Below, piece by piece: positions 6,413 to 12,485 of a DNA stretch of 12,485 bases. A program made the position numbers and the translations under genes. The DNA is taken from the NCBI GenBank assembly GCA_031365465.1, contig JANLYD010000388.1, positions 1 through 12,485 of the forward strand, written 5' to 3'. This DNA is from JABFRJ01 sp031365465 (lineage in GTDB: Bacteria > Pseudomonadota > Alphaproteobacteria > Rhizobiales > Hyphomicrobiaceae). Numbering within the stretch: the first letter of the stretch is position 1; each line of letters starts with the position of its first letter. The notes under the pieces were generated by a model that was not told the origin of the DNA, did not search any database, and saw only the letters and a list, made by a program, of their open reading frames with translations.

Positions 6413-7216
6413 TCAGATGACGCGTTTTCGGATGGCGGCTGTGACGATCTCTGTGAGAATGACCACGGCGAAAATGACCGCCAGGATCAGACCGACTTGG
6501 TCCCAGTAAAGGTTGTTCATGGCCGTATCGAGCGACATCCCGATGCCGCCGCCACCGACCAACCCGAGCACTGCGCTCTCGCGAATGTTGATATCCCAGC
6601 GAAGCAGGGCGAGGCCCCAAAAGCTTGGTTCCACAGACGGCCAATAGCCTTTCGAAAATATGCTTGCGGCTGGCGCGCCTGTCGCTCGCAGTGCTTCGAT
6701 GGGCGCGGGTGGCGTATCTTCCAATGCCTCAGCCAGCATTTTGCCGACGAAGCCGATGGAGTGAAAGCCGATCGCCAGCATGCCAGCCAGTGCGCCCGGG
6801 CCGAAGATGGCCACGAACAACAGCGCCCACAACAACGTGTTGATCGAGCGGGTGGCGACCAGGATGAAAGTGGCGATCAGATTGAGCGGCTTTGAAGGCG
6901 TTATGTTGCGTGCCGCCAACAGTGCGATCGGCACGGCGAACGCGATCGACAAAAGCGTGCCGAGCGTCGCGATGTGAAACGTCTCGATCAGCGTCGCATG
7001 CACTTCCTTGGCGTAGTGCGCCCAGTCGAACGGCCACATACGGCGAAAAAGGTCGGCCGTCTGCGCTGGCGCGTCGGCCAGAAATTCGGGGATGATCTCT
7101 ACCGAGCGCGCCGCCCACACGACTGCCGCAACCGTTGCGAAATAGGTCGCAAACCGCGCCCCGCGTTGCAGCGGAGTGAACCTCTCCCAGTGCTGTGTGG
7201 CGAGCGCACCGGTCAT
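6413..7216 (-). CDS. phnE: Phosphonate-type ABC transporter permease 2
   Basis: This 267-aa inner-membrane permease of the PhnE family forms the translocation channel, probably as a heterodimer with the upstream permease. The EAA-type cytoplasmic loop that docks on the ATPase is EALRATGAPAASIFSKGYWP (174-193), followed by the family signature INIRESAVLGLVGGGGIG (209-226). Hydrophobic spans are visible around 22-42, 80-102, 112-155 and 240-262. It starts in a 4-bp ATGA overlap with the previous gene and ends the operon, converging on the DUF2177 gene. Confidence 0.92.
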   Translation of the reverse strand: MTGALATQHWERFTPLQRGARFATYFATVAAVVWAARSVEIIPEFLADAPAQTADLFRRMWPFDWAHYAKEVHATLIETFHIATLGTLLSIAFAVPIALLAARNITPSKPLNLIATFILVATRSINTLLWALLFVAIFGPGALAGMLAIGFHSIGFVGKMLAEALEDTPPAPIEALRATGAPAASIFSKGYWPSVEPSFWGLALLRWDINIRESAVLGLVGGGGIGMSLDTAMNNLYWDQVGLILAVIFAVVILTEIVTAAIRKRVI

Positions 7217-8025
7217 TGGAAAATTTTCCGTATTTGCGCCGAGACCAGTTCGCTGAGCATTACAATGGCAATGATGGCAAGCAGAATGGTGAATACGTAG
7301 TCGTAATCGAAACGCTGATATGCGGTGAACAGAGCCGCGCCGATGCCGCCACCGCCGACGATGCCGACCATCGTCGAGTTCCTGAGATTGCTGTCGAGTT
7401 GATAGGCAGTGAAACCTGCAAAGCGCGCCATCACTTGCGGCAGCACGCCCATGATCAACACGTTAGCGAATGATGCGCCGGTCGCGCGCACCGCCTCAAC
7501 TTGCTTCAGGTTGACCTCTTCGATCGCCTCGGCGAACAACTTGGAGACAAACCCCATCGTGCCGACGATCAGCGCAAGGATGCCGGCCAGCCCGCCGAAG
7601 CCGATAGCTTTCACGAATAAAATGGCGACGATTACCGAATTGAAAGACCGCAGCAACGCGGTAATGCCTCGCGTCGTCCAGGATATCCACGCCGGCATCA
7701 GGTTGCGCGCCGCAAGCAGGCCGAGAGGTAACGACAACAACACGCCGAAGAATGTCGCCAGCACCGCGATTTCGACTGATTCTATCAGTCCCTGACGCAT
7801 CAGGTCCATCTTCAACGGCTCGAAATTAGGCGGCCACATGCGGGACAGGAAATGCGCGCCCTGCGGAATGCCGCGAAGAATGCGCGCCCACGATACGTCC
7901 AGCGTCGAGGCGGCATAGACGGTGTAGAGTGCGAGACCGCCATACGCCGCGCGACGTGTCCAATTGACCGGCAGGGACAGCGGCCGTTCTGGCGTTCCCG
8001 AAATCGGCTGGGCTTGCTCGCTCAT
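7213..8025 (-). CDS. phnE: Phosphonate-type ABC transporter permease 1
   Basis: This 270-aa PhnE-family permease is homologous to the gene that follows it. The EAA loop is EAVRATGASFANVLIMGVLP (177-196) and the signature is SNLRNSTMVGIVGGGGIGAA (212-231). Spans lie near 25-42, 82-106, 122-160 and 242-262. Both ends overlap neighbours by 4 bp (8022-8025 with phnC, 7213-7216 with the second permease), so the two permeases and the ATPase are made together. Two different phnE genes are common in alphaproteobacterial phosphonate systems, in contrast to the single phnE of E. coli. Confidence 0.93.
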   Translation of the reverse strand: MSEQAQPISGTPERPLSLPVNWTRRAAYGGLALYTVYAASTLDVSWARILRGIPQGAHFLSRMWPPNFEPLKMDLMRQGLIESVEIAVLATFFGVLLSLPLGLLAARNLMPAWISWTTRGITALLRSFNSVIVAILFVKAIGFGGLAGILALIVGTMGFVSKLFAEAIEEVNLKQVEAVRATGASFANVLIMGVLPQVMARFAGFTAYQLDSNLRNSTMVGIVGGGGIGAALFTAYQRFDYDYVFTILLAIIAIVMLSELVSAQIRKIFQ

Positions 8026-8813
8026 TCGATCCAGCTCTGTCCGCCGTAGATCTCGGCCAGATGTTTGTCGTGGAGTGCCGACGGCGGACCGTCGAACACG
8101 ATTGAGCCTTTTGCCATGCCGATTATGCGCGACGCGAACCGCCGCGCGAGATCGACGTTGTGGATGTTGATGATCACGGGGATGGCTCGGGCAGCAGCCA
8201 ACGTGTCCATCAGCCCGATAATTTCGACCGATGTCTTCGGATCGAGTGACGAGGTTGGTTCATCCGCCAGCAACAGATCGGGTTGCTGCATCAGAGCGCG
8301 GGCGATGCCGACGCGCTGGCGCTGTCCGCCAGACAACTGATCGGCACGGCGATTTGCGAATTCGCCGAGACCTATCGCATCGAGCAACTCGTAGGCATGC
8401 GCGATGTCCTCGGTGGGAAACCGCCTCAGCCACGCGCGCCACGCCGGGACGTAACCAAGTCGGCCGGTCAACAGGTTTTCCATCACGGACAGGCGTTCGA
8501 CGAGACTGTATTCCTGATGCACCATGCCGATGCGTCGCCGCATCTCGCGCAGGCGCCGCCCGCTCAGCCGGGTGATGTCCTGGCCCTGGAAGATAATCTG
8601 GCCGCTGGTTGCTGCAACGAGCCCATTCACGCAGCGAATTAGCGTCGACTTGCCCGCGCCGGACGGACCGATCACAGCGGTGATGCCGCGCCCGCCGATT
8701 TCGAGATTGATGTCCCGGAGGATGGGCTTGTCGGCGGTGTAAGATTTTTCGAGGTGCCGTATGATCAGCGACCGGTTGGTTGCGGCCGCTTCGGCTTGCA
8801 TCGCAATTGTCAT
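8022..8813 (-). CDS. phnC: Phosphonate-type ABC transporter ATPase
   Basis: This 263-aa cytoplasmic ATPase powers uptake through the two PhnE permeases. All nucleotide-site elements are present: Walker A GPSGAGKST (49-57), Q-loop Gln100 (MVHQEYSL), signature LSGGQRQRVGIARAL (160-174), Walker B LLLADEP with Glu185 (180-186), and H-loop His218. The GMVHQEYSLVERLSVMENLLTGRLG stretch (96-120) is the pattern of PhnC rather than of amino acid or metal importers. It overlaps phnD by 4 bp upstream and phnE by 4 bp downstream. It looks fully active. Confidence 0.95.
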   Translation of the reverse strand: MTIAMQAEAAATNRSLIIRHLEKSYTADKPILRDINLEIGGRGITAVIGPSGAGKSTLIRCVNGLVAATSGQIIFQGQDITRLSGRRLREMRRRIGMVHQEYSLVERLSVMENLLTGRLGYVPAWRAWLRRFPTEDIAHAYELLDAIGLGEFANRRADQLSGGQRQRVGIARALMQQPDLLLADEPTSSLDPKTSVEIIGLMDTLAAARAIPVIINIHNVDLARRFASRIIGMAKGSIVFDGPPSALHDKHLAEIYGGQSWIE

Positions 8814-9868
8814 GGCTTTGCTGGCGCTGTGACCGGGGCCGCTGGTTGCTTCGCCTGTTCAGCTGCCTTTTTGGCAGCCGCCTCGGCTTCCCTTTTCTGG
8901 GTCGCTTCGTAGGCAACCTTGTTGTACGGCGTGCCGGATTTCTCGGCGACCTCGCGGATCGGCTTCCAGGTTTCCTTGTAGTTCATGCGCACAAAGCGAT
9001 CGAACCCTGGATATTCTTTCTTGAGACCGTCGGGAAAGCGGTAGTCTTCGAAGCATTTACGGATGGTTGCCTGCAGCTCCGGCTTGAGATCATGCGCGAA
9101 CGCCACGCCGAGCGTCGGGAAGGTCTCGCTTTTCCAGATGATGCGAAACGCGTCGGACTTGATGTCGCCGCGCGCCACCATGCGTTCGATGATGTCGGAT
9201 GCGACCGGCGCCATATCGTAGTCACCCGACAGCACGCCGAGCATCGACTTGTCGTGACCGCCGGACATGAGCGGCTTGTAGTCGGTGTCTGGCTTCAGGC
9301 CGAGTTCGGGAAAGAACACGCGCGGCGCGAGGTTGCCGGAGTTCGAAGACGGCGCCACGTGCGCGACGCGCTTGCCCTTGAGGTCTGCCATCGATCGATA
9401 GGAACTGTCGGCCTTCACGACGGCCCAGAGCTGATATCCCGCGATCTCCTTCTCGTTGCCTACGGAGACGAATGGAACCGCACCCGCCAGATTGACGGCG
9501 AAGCCAACCGCGCCGGTCGACAGGCTGGAGACGTGCAAGCGGCCGGAGCGCATTGCCTCGATCTGTGCGCTCGACGATTGTGCCGTGTAATAGACGACTT
9601 TCTTGCGGGTGCATTCCGCCAACCGATCGATAACCGGCTGGTAGACAATTGCGTAAACCGCCGGGTTTTCGACCGGTGCGTAGGAGAACACGAGGGTCGA
9701 GGGGTCTTTCCACTTGGCCGGATCGGTTGGCGTGTCAGCGACCAGATCGTTGTCCGCATCGCAATACTGAGTGTCAAGTTGACCGCGATTGGAACAATTG
9801 TCCTGTGCCACAGCCGCGCTTGCCACGCCCAAAAGTGCTGCAGCGAGCGCCAGCGAGAAAATGTGCAT
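8810..9868 (-). CDS. phnD: PhnD-type periplasmic binding protein, second copy
   Basis: This is a 352-aa binding protein of the phosphate/phosphite/phosphonate family. A signal peptide (residues 1 to about 21, cut near AVA-QDN) sends it to the periplasm, where it delivers ligand to the PhnE permeases. Core features: Pro-Val-Glu-Asn-Pro-Ala after the first strand, PSSNSGNLAP (173-182), which is the anion-binding loop that reads STSG in E. coli PhnD, and SGGHDKS (202-208). The mature N-terminus has Cys25 and Cys36 flanking NRGQLDTQY and then an acidic DADNDLVAD loop. The C-terminus ends in an Ala/Lys/Pro-rich tail. It is about three-fifths identical by eye to the copy upstream. It starts 12 bp after that gene with a CGGAGA ribosome site. 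Ligand (phosphonate, phosphite or other oxyanion) cannot be told from sequence alone. Confidence 0.93.
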   Translation of the reverse strand: MHIFSLALAAALLGVASAAVAQDNCSNRGQLDTQYCDADNDLVADTPTDPAKWKDPSTLVFSYAPVENPAVYAIVYQPVIDRLAECTRKKVVYYTAQSSSAQIEAMRSGRLHVSSLSTGAVGFAVNLAGAVPFVSVGNEKEIAGYQLWAVVKADSSYRSMADLKGKRVAHVAPSSNSGNLAPRVFFPELGLKPDTDYKPLMSGGHDKSMLGVLSGDYDMAPVASDIIERMVARGDIKSDAFRIIWKSETFPTLGVAFAHDLKPELQATIRKCFEDYRFPDGLKKEYPGFDRFVRMNYKETWKPIREVAEKSGTPYNKVAYEATQKREAEAAAKKAAEQAKQPAAPVTAPAKP

Positions 9869-9880
9869 CTCAGATCTCCG

Positions 9881-10948
9881 TCACTGTTTGGGCGCTGCAG
9901 GCGCCGCAGGCGGACTTGCCGATTTTGCAGCAGCTTTCTTTGCAGCTTCGGCTGCTTCACGCTTATTCTCGTTGTCGTAGGCAGTCTTATTATAGGGCGT
10001 ACCGGATTTCTCTGCCACGTCGCGGACGACGGCCCAATCATTCAGGTAGGTGATCGGGACAAAACCGTCGTCGCCGTTGAATTCCTTCATCATCTCGGGC
10101 GGAAACTTGAAGTCGAAAAAGCATGACTTCAGCTTCGCTGCCAGTTCCGGCTTCAGATCGTGCGCGTGGGCGAACGACGATGTGGGGAACACCGGGCTTT
10201 TGAAGATGATCCGAAAATCGTCACCCTTGACCGTGCCGCGCGATACCATGCGGTCGAAGACATCAGATGCGACGGCGGCCAGGTCATAGTCGCCGGCGGC
10301 GACCCCGAGAGTCGATTTGTCGTGCCCGCCTGACATCAGCGGCTTGTAATCCTGCTCCGGCGTCAGTCCTTCGGCTGGGAATAAAACCCGGGGTGCCAGA
10401 TTGCCCGAGTTGGAGGAGGCAGCAGTATGGGCGACGCGTTTGCCCTTGAGGTCCGCCAACTTCTGATAGGGGCTGGATGCCTTGACGATGGCGAGCAAAT
10501 TGTAGCCTTGCACCTTGCCGCCCTGACCCTTGGTGGCGAACGGCACTGCGCCCGCCAAGTTGACCGCGAAACCGGTCGGGCCGGTCGAGAAGCCGGCGAA
10601 GTGCAGGCGGCCCGATCGCATGGCCTCGATCTCGGCCGAGTTCGACTGCACGGGGTAGTAGACGATCGCCTTTCCCACGCACGCCTTCAAATGCTCGGTG
10701 AACGGCTTGAAGACGTTGGCGTAGACGGCAGGATCTTCGACGGGCGTGTACGCCCAGACCAGCGTCGCGGGATCTTTCCACTTGGCCGCATCGGTCGGTG
10801 CGTCGGCAACCAGATCATTGTCCGCGTCGCAGTATTGAGTATCGAGTTGGCCCCGGTTGGCGCAGGGGCTTTGGGCGTGTGACGTGCCAGAGACAAAAGT
10901 CTCAAATACCAGGCCCAGCCCGATCCAGATCGCTCGGTGTCGTCGCAT
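9881..10948 (-). CDS. phnD: PhnD-type periplasmic binding protein, first copy
   Basis: This 355-aa secreted binding protein heads the transporter operon. The signal peptide is residues 1 to about 25 (cut near SHA-QSP). The anion loop is ASSNSGNLAP (177-186) and His209 lies in SGGHDKS. The mature N-terminus carries Cys29 and Cys40 around NRGQLDTQY and the acidic DADNDLVAD loop (41-49); these features and the C-terminal Lys/Ala/Pro tail (about 328-355) are shared with the second copy. The pair is a tandem duplication that has diverged, mainly in 135-160 and 245-305, which could change ligand range. A GGGGGGAA ribosome site lies five bases upstream of the ATG. No phosphonate-degrading enzyme is in the window to indicate the substrate. 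Confidence 0.93.
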   Translation of the reverse strand: MRRHRAIWIGLGLVFETFVSGTSHAQSPCANRGQLDTQYCDADNDLVADAPTDAAKWKDPATLVWAYTPVEDPAVYANVFKPFTEHLKACVGKAIVYYPVQSNSAEIEAMRSGRLHFAGFSTGPTGFAVNLAGAVPFATKGQGGKVQGYNLLAIVKASSPYQKLADLKGKRVAHTAASSNSGNLAPRVLFPAEGLTPEQDYKPLMSGGHDKSTLGVAAGDYDLAAVASDVFDRMVSRGTVKGDDFRIIFKSPVFPTSSFAHAHDLKPELAAKLKSCFFDFKFPPEMMKEFNGDDGFVPITYLNDWAVVRDVAEKSGTPYNKTAYDNENKREAAEAAKKAAAKSASPPAAPAAPKQ

Positions 10949-11009
10949 CTATTCCCCCCGACAGGCGTTGGCCGTAATCGCTTTTTTTTGCGGCTTCTCG
11001 CCGAGCGGC

Positions 11010-11039
11010 AGCATAGGGCGAAGCTGAGAACGAAAGCAA
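11010..11039 (-). promoter_or_regulatory. Possible sigma-70 promoter of the phn operon
   Basis: Minus strand: TTGCTT (11039-11034), an 18-nt spacer, TATGCT (11015-11010), about 62 bp upstream of the first phnD start. The match to consensus is moderate. I looked for a Pho box (two CTGTCAT-like direct repeats) in 10949-11090 and found none, so control by phosphate starvation is not supported here. An eight-T run (plus strand, 10982-10989) lies between promoter and gene. Confidence 0.35.
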
Positions 11040-11090
11040 TCCGAGGTGTGCGCTGACGGCCTGACGTGGCCAGACATCAATCGCACCCGC

Positions 11091-11307
11091 TTAAGCTGTC
11101 AGGTCGAGCGTTTTCTGGGATTGCGCCAGGAATGCGCCGATCATGCCGTTTTCCACCACGCTCATTGTTTCGAACGACGCCGGCACCTGGAAAGTGCGGC
11201 CAGCCAAAGCCCGTACGTGCTTCCGGCGTCAGTTTGGTGACGTCAAGACCATCGAGAAAGACCGCGCCGCGGGTCGGCTGCAAATCGCCGGTCAGGCAAT
11301 TGACTGC
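11091..11307 (-). pseudogene. livG: LivG-type branched-chain amino acid ABC ATPase remnant
   Basis: Directly after the hyuB stop the minus strand reads NCLTGDLQPTRGAVFLDGLD and VTKLTPEART, the segment that follows Walker A in LivG ATPases. At about 11202 the frame shifts, and the +1 frame continues as GRTFQVPASFETMSVVENG plus MIGAF, which is the LivG Q-loop region, until a TAA at 11091-11093. The pieces join if two bases are lost at the glycine-isoleucine-glycine before GRTFQ. Walker A, the signature motif, Walker B and the H-loop are all absent, so the product cannot be an ATPase. It is a leftover of an amino acid uptake operon that probably sat behind hyuB. Family call by eye from well-known LivG motifs. 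Confidence 0.78.
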
Positions 11308-12485
11308 TCAGGTCAGTTCGTTGGTGCGATCTCGCGCGATCAGTTTTGGGGAACGGGCGCCGGGAAGGCCGAGGCCGCCGCCGCCCGGCGTCATGATCAG
11401 CAGGCGTTCACCGGGCTTTATCACTTGCGTACCCTTGCCCTTCATCGTGCGGCCGCCCTTGATGGCGACGACACCCGGCGCACCGGGCGCGCCGCCATCC
11501 CGGCCTCGCGGCGGATGGTCAATGCGATCATACGCGGCGAGCAGTTCGAACGGCATGTCGATGGCGCTCTCGATCTCGATGACTTGACCCAGACCGCCAC
11601 GCGTGCGGCCATCGCCGCCCGAGCCACTGCGCAGTTCCTTGCGCCAGAAGATCAGCGGCGTCATGCTTTCGGCAATTTCAATGGGCGTCCCCTTGACGCC
11701 TGACGGATAGGCGGTGGCAGAAAGGCCGTCTGACTGATGGCGTGCGCCAGTGCCGCCGTTCGATGTGACTGTCATGGTGAAGCCGTAGTTGCCATCGCCG
11801 CCGCCACGGACAGCGCCGCGCACGTTGAGGTTCCAAAGACAGGAGGTGCCTTCCGCCGGCACACGATCGGGCACGGCCTGCGCGAGACAGCCAAACACCA
11901 CGTCAGGCAACATCTGGCCTACGACATGACGTGAGCAGACGGCGGCGGGTTTGGGTGCGTTCAAAATGGAGCCGGGCGGTGCAAAGACTGTCAGCGGTGC
12001 AAGCGAGCCGGCGTTGTTGGGGATCGACGCGGCGACGATGCAGCCTAAACCAAACACGGTATAGGCTGTGGTGTAGGCCATGGGCACGTTGATGCCGCGG
12101 TTGGCTGCGGGACTGGTGCCGGTATAGTCGACGTGAATGCCGGTTTCGCTGACGGTTGTCGTAGCGGTCAAAGTGATAGGGTTGTCATAGCCGTCAGTGA
12201 CCATGGTGTTGGTCCACTGACCTTTCGGCAGTTTGGCAATTTCGGCCAGGACGGCTGAGCGCGAGCGCACATAGATGTGCTCCGCCAGCACGGTGAGTTC
12301 ATCGAGCGCGAATTCTTCGAGCATTTCGACGAGGCGGCGGCAGCCCACATCGTTGCACGCAGTGAGAGAGTAGACGTCGCCGACGGTGTCGATCGGCAGC
12401 CGAGTGTTCGCCTTGATGATGGCCATCAGCGTTTCGTTGACGCGGCCCTGGTCGAGGATCTTGAGGAAGGGAATGTAGAGACCTT
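11308..12485 (-). CDS. hyuB: Hydantoinase B / oxoprolinase family subunit, 5' part missing
   Basis: The frame is open to the window edge, so the N-terminal third (about 150-200 residues of a usual 520-590) lies outside; the ATG at 12426 is internal. Visible hallmarks are FLKILDQGRVNETLMAIIKAN, VDYTGTSPAANRGINVP, SIPNNAGSLAPLTVFAPPGS, LNAPKPAAV and the C-terminal GERLLIMTPGGGGLG. HyuB works with HyuA in ATP-driven opening of cyclic amides such as N-methylhydantoin or 5-oxoproline. The C-terminus stops at ARDRTNELT, roughly where family members run on for another 10-20 residues, and the following bases belong to a livG remnant, so the last residues may have been lost at a deletion junction. It may still be functional. 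Confidence 0.88.
   Translation of the reverse strand, partial: GLYIPFLKILDQGRVNETLMAIIKANTRLPIDTVGDVYSLTACNDVGCRRLVEMLEEFALDELTVLAEHIYVRSRSAVLAEIAKLPKGQWTNTMVTDGYDNPITLTATTTVSETGIHVDYTGTSPAANRGINVPMAYTTAYTVFGLGCIVAASIPNNAGSLAPLTVFAPPGSILNAPKPAAVCSRHVVGQMLPDVVFGCLAQAVPDRVPAEGTSCLWNLNVRGAVRGGGDGNYGFTMTVTSNGGTGARHQSDGLSATAYPSGVKGTPIEIAESMTPLIFWRKELRSGSGGDGRTRGGLGQVIEIESAIDMPFELLAAYDRIDHPPRGRDGGAPGAPGVVAIKGGRTMKGKGTQVIKPGERLLIMTPGGGGLGLPGARSPKLIARDRTNELT

Noticed and set aside
8780..10126. A 448-codon plus-strand open frame opposite phnC/phnD.
   Set aside because: It spans two phnD genes and their junction antisense, is rich in Arg/Cys stretches, resembles no family, and the minus-strand genes are unambiguous. 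It is a by-product of GC-rich codon use.
10960..11003. Eight-T run with short GCCG/CGGC arms, considered as an intrinsic terminator.
   Set aside because: The T run is in the loop rather than after a stem, no plus-strand gene ends there, and it lies upstream of the phn operon.
10949..11102. CTGTCAG and CTGTCGG sequences considered as a Pho box.
   Set aside because: They are single, on opposite strands and not spaced as 11-bp direct repeats, so PhoB control is not supported.

Overview
The gene families point to an alphaproteobacterium, probably of the Rhizobiales/Rhodobacter-like kind. The clues are a ChrR-type zinc anti-sigma factor paired with its group of ECF sigma factor, a phosphonate-type ABC transporter with two permeases and two binding proteins, and a hydantoinase/oxoprolinase gene. 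The DNA is GC-rich. I saw no plasmid, phage or insertion-sequence gene, no tRNA or rRNA, and no CRISPR array.

Layout. (1) 1-99: the last codons of a plus-strand SEC-C zinc-motif protein, followed by an intergenic hairpin. (2) 246-3674, minus strand: a tightly overlapping three-gene operon reading FAD-dependent desaturase/oxidoreductase, then DUF1365 protein, then a cyclopropane-synthase-like lipid methyltransferase. (3) 3698-3776: a compact divergent control region. It holds two back-to-back copies of the same promoter pattern (TGATC-N, 16 nt, CGTTnn), one facing each way. (4) 3777/3903-6348, plus strand: sigma factor, ChrR-type anti-sigma factor, DUF1295 membrane protein and DUF2177 membrane protein, overlapping or nearly so. 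(5) 6413-10948, minus strand: phnD-phnD-phnC-phnE-phnE, a transporter operon whose last four genes overlap or lie 12 bp apart. (6) 11091-11307: a frameshifted remnant of a LivG-type ABC ATPase, directly behind the stop of (7) 11308-12485, the 3' part of a hydantoinase B/oxoprolinase gene that runs off the window.

How the parts fit. Regions 2-4 look like one self-controlled stress regulon. In Rhodobacter sphaeroides, ChrR holds RpoE until singlet oxygen appears, and RpoE then switches on its own operon and a divergent lipid-modification operon. Here both divergent promoters share one motif, so a single sigma factor should fire both. The three lipid genes match what is known of bacterial furan/methyl-branched fatty acid synthesis: methyl transfer, desaturation and oxygen insertion on membrane acyl chains. 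The methyltransferase has substitutions at two of the five bicarbonate-binding positions of E. coli Cfa, which suggests a product other than a plain cyclopropane. Regions 5-7 are unrelated metabolically: an uptake system for phosphonate, phosphite or a similar oxyanion, placed next to a decaying hydantoinase/amino-acid-transporter operon.
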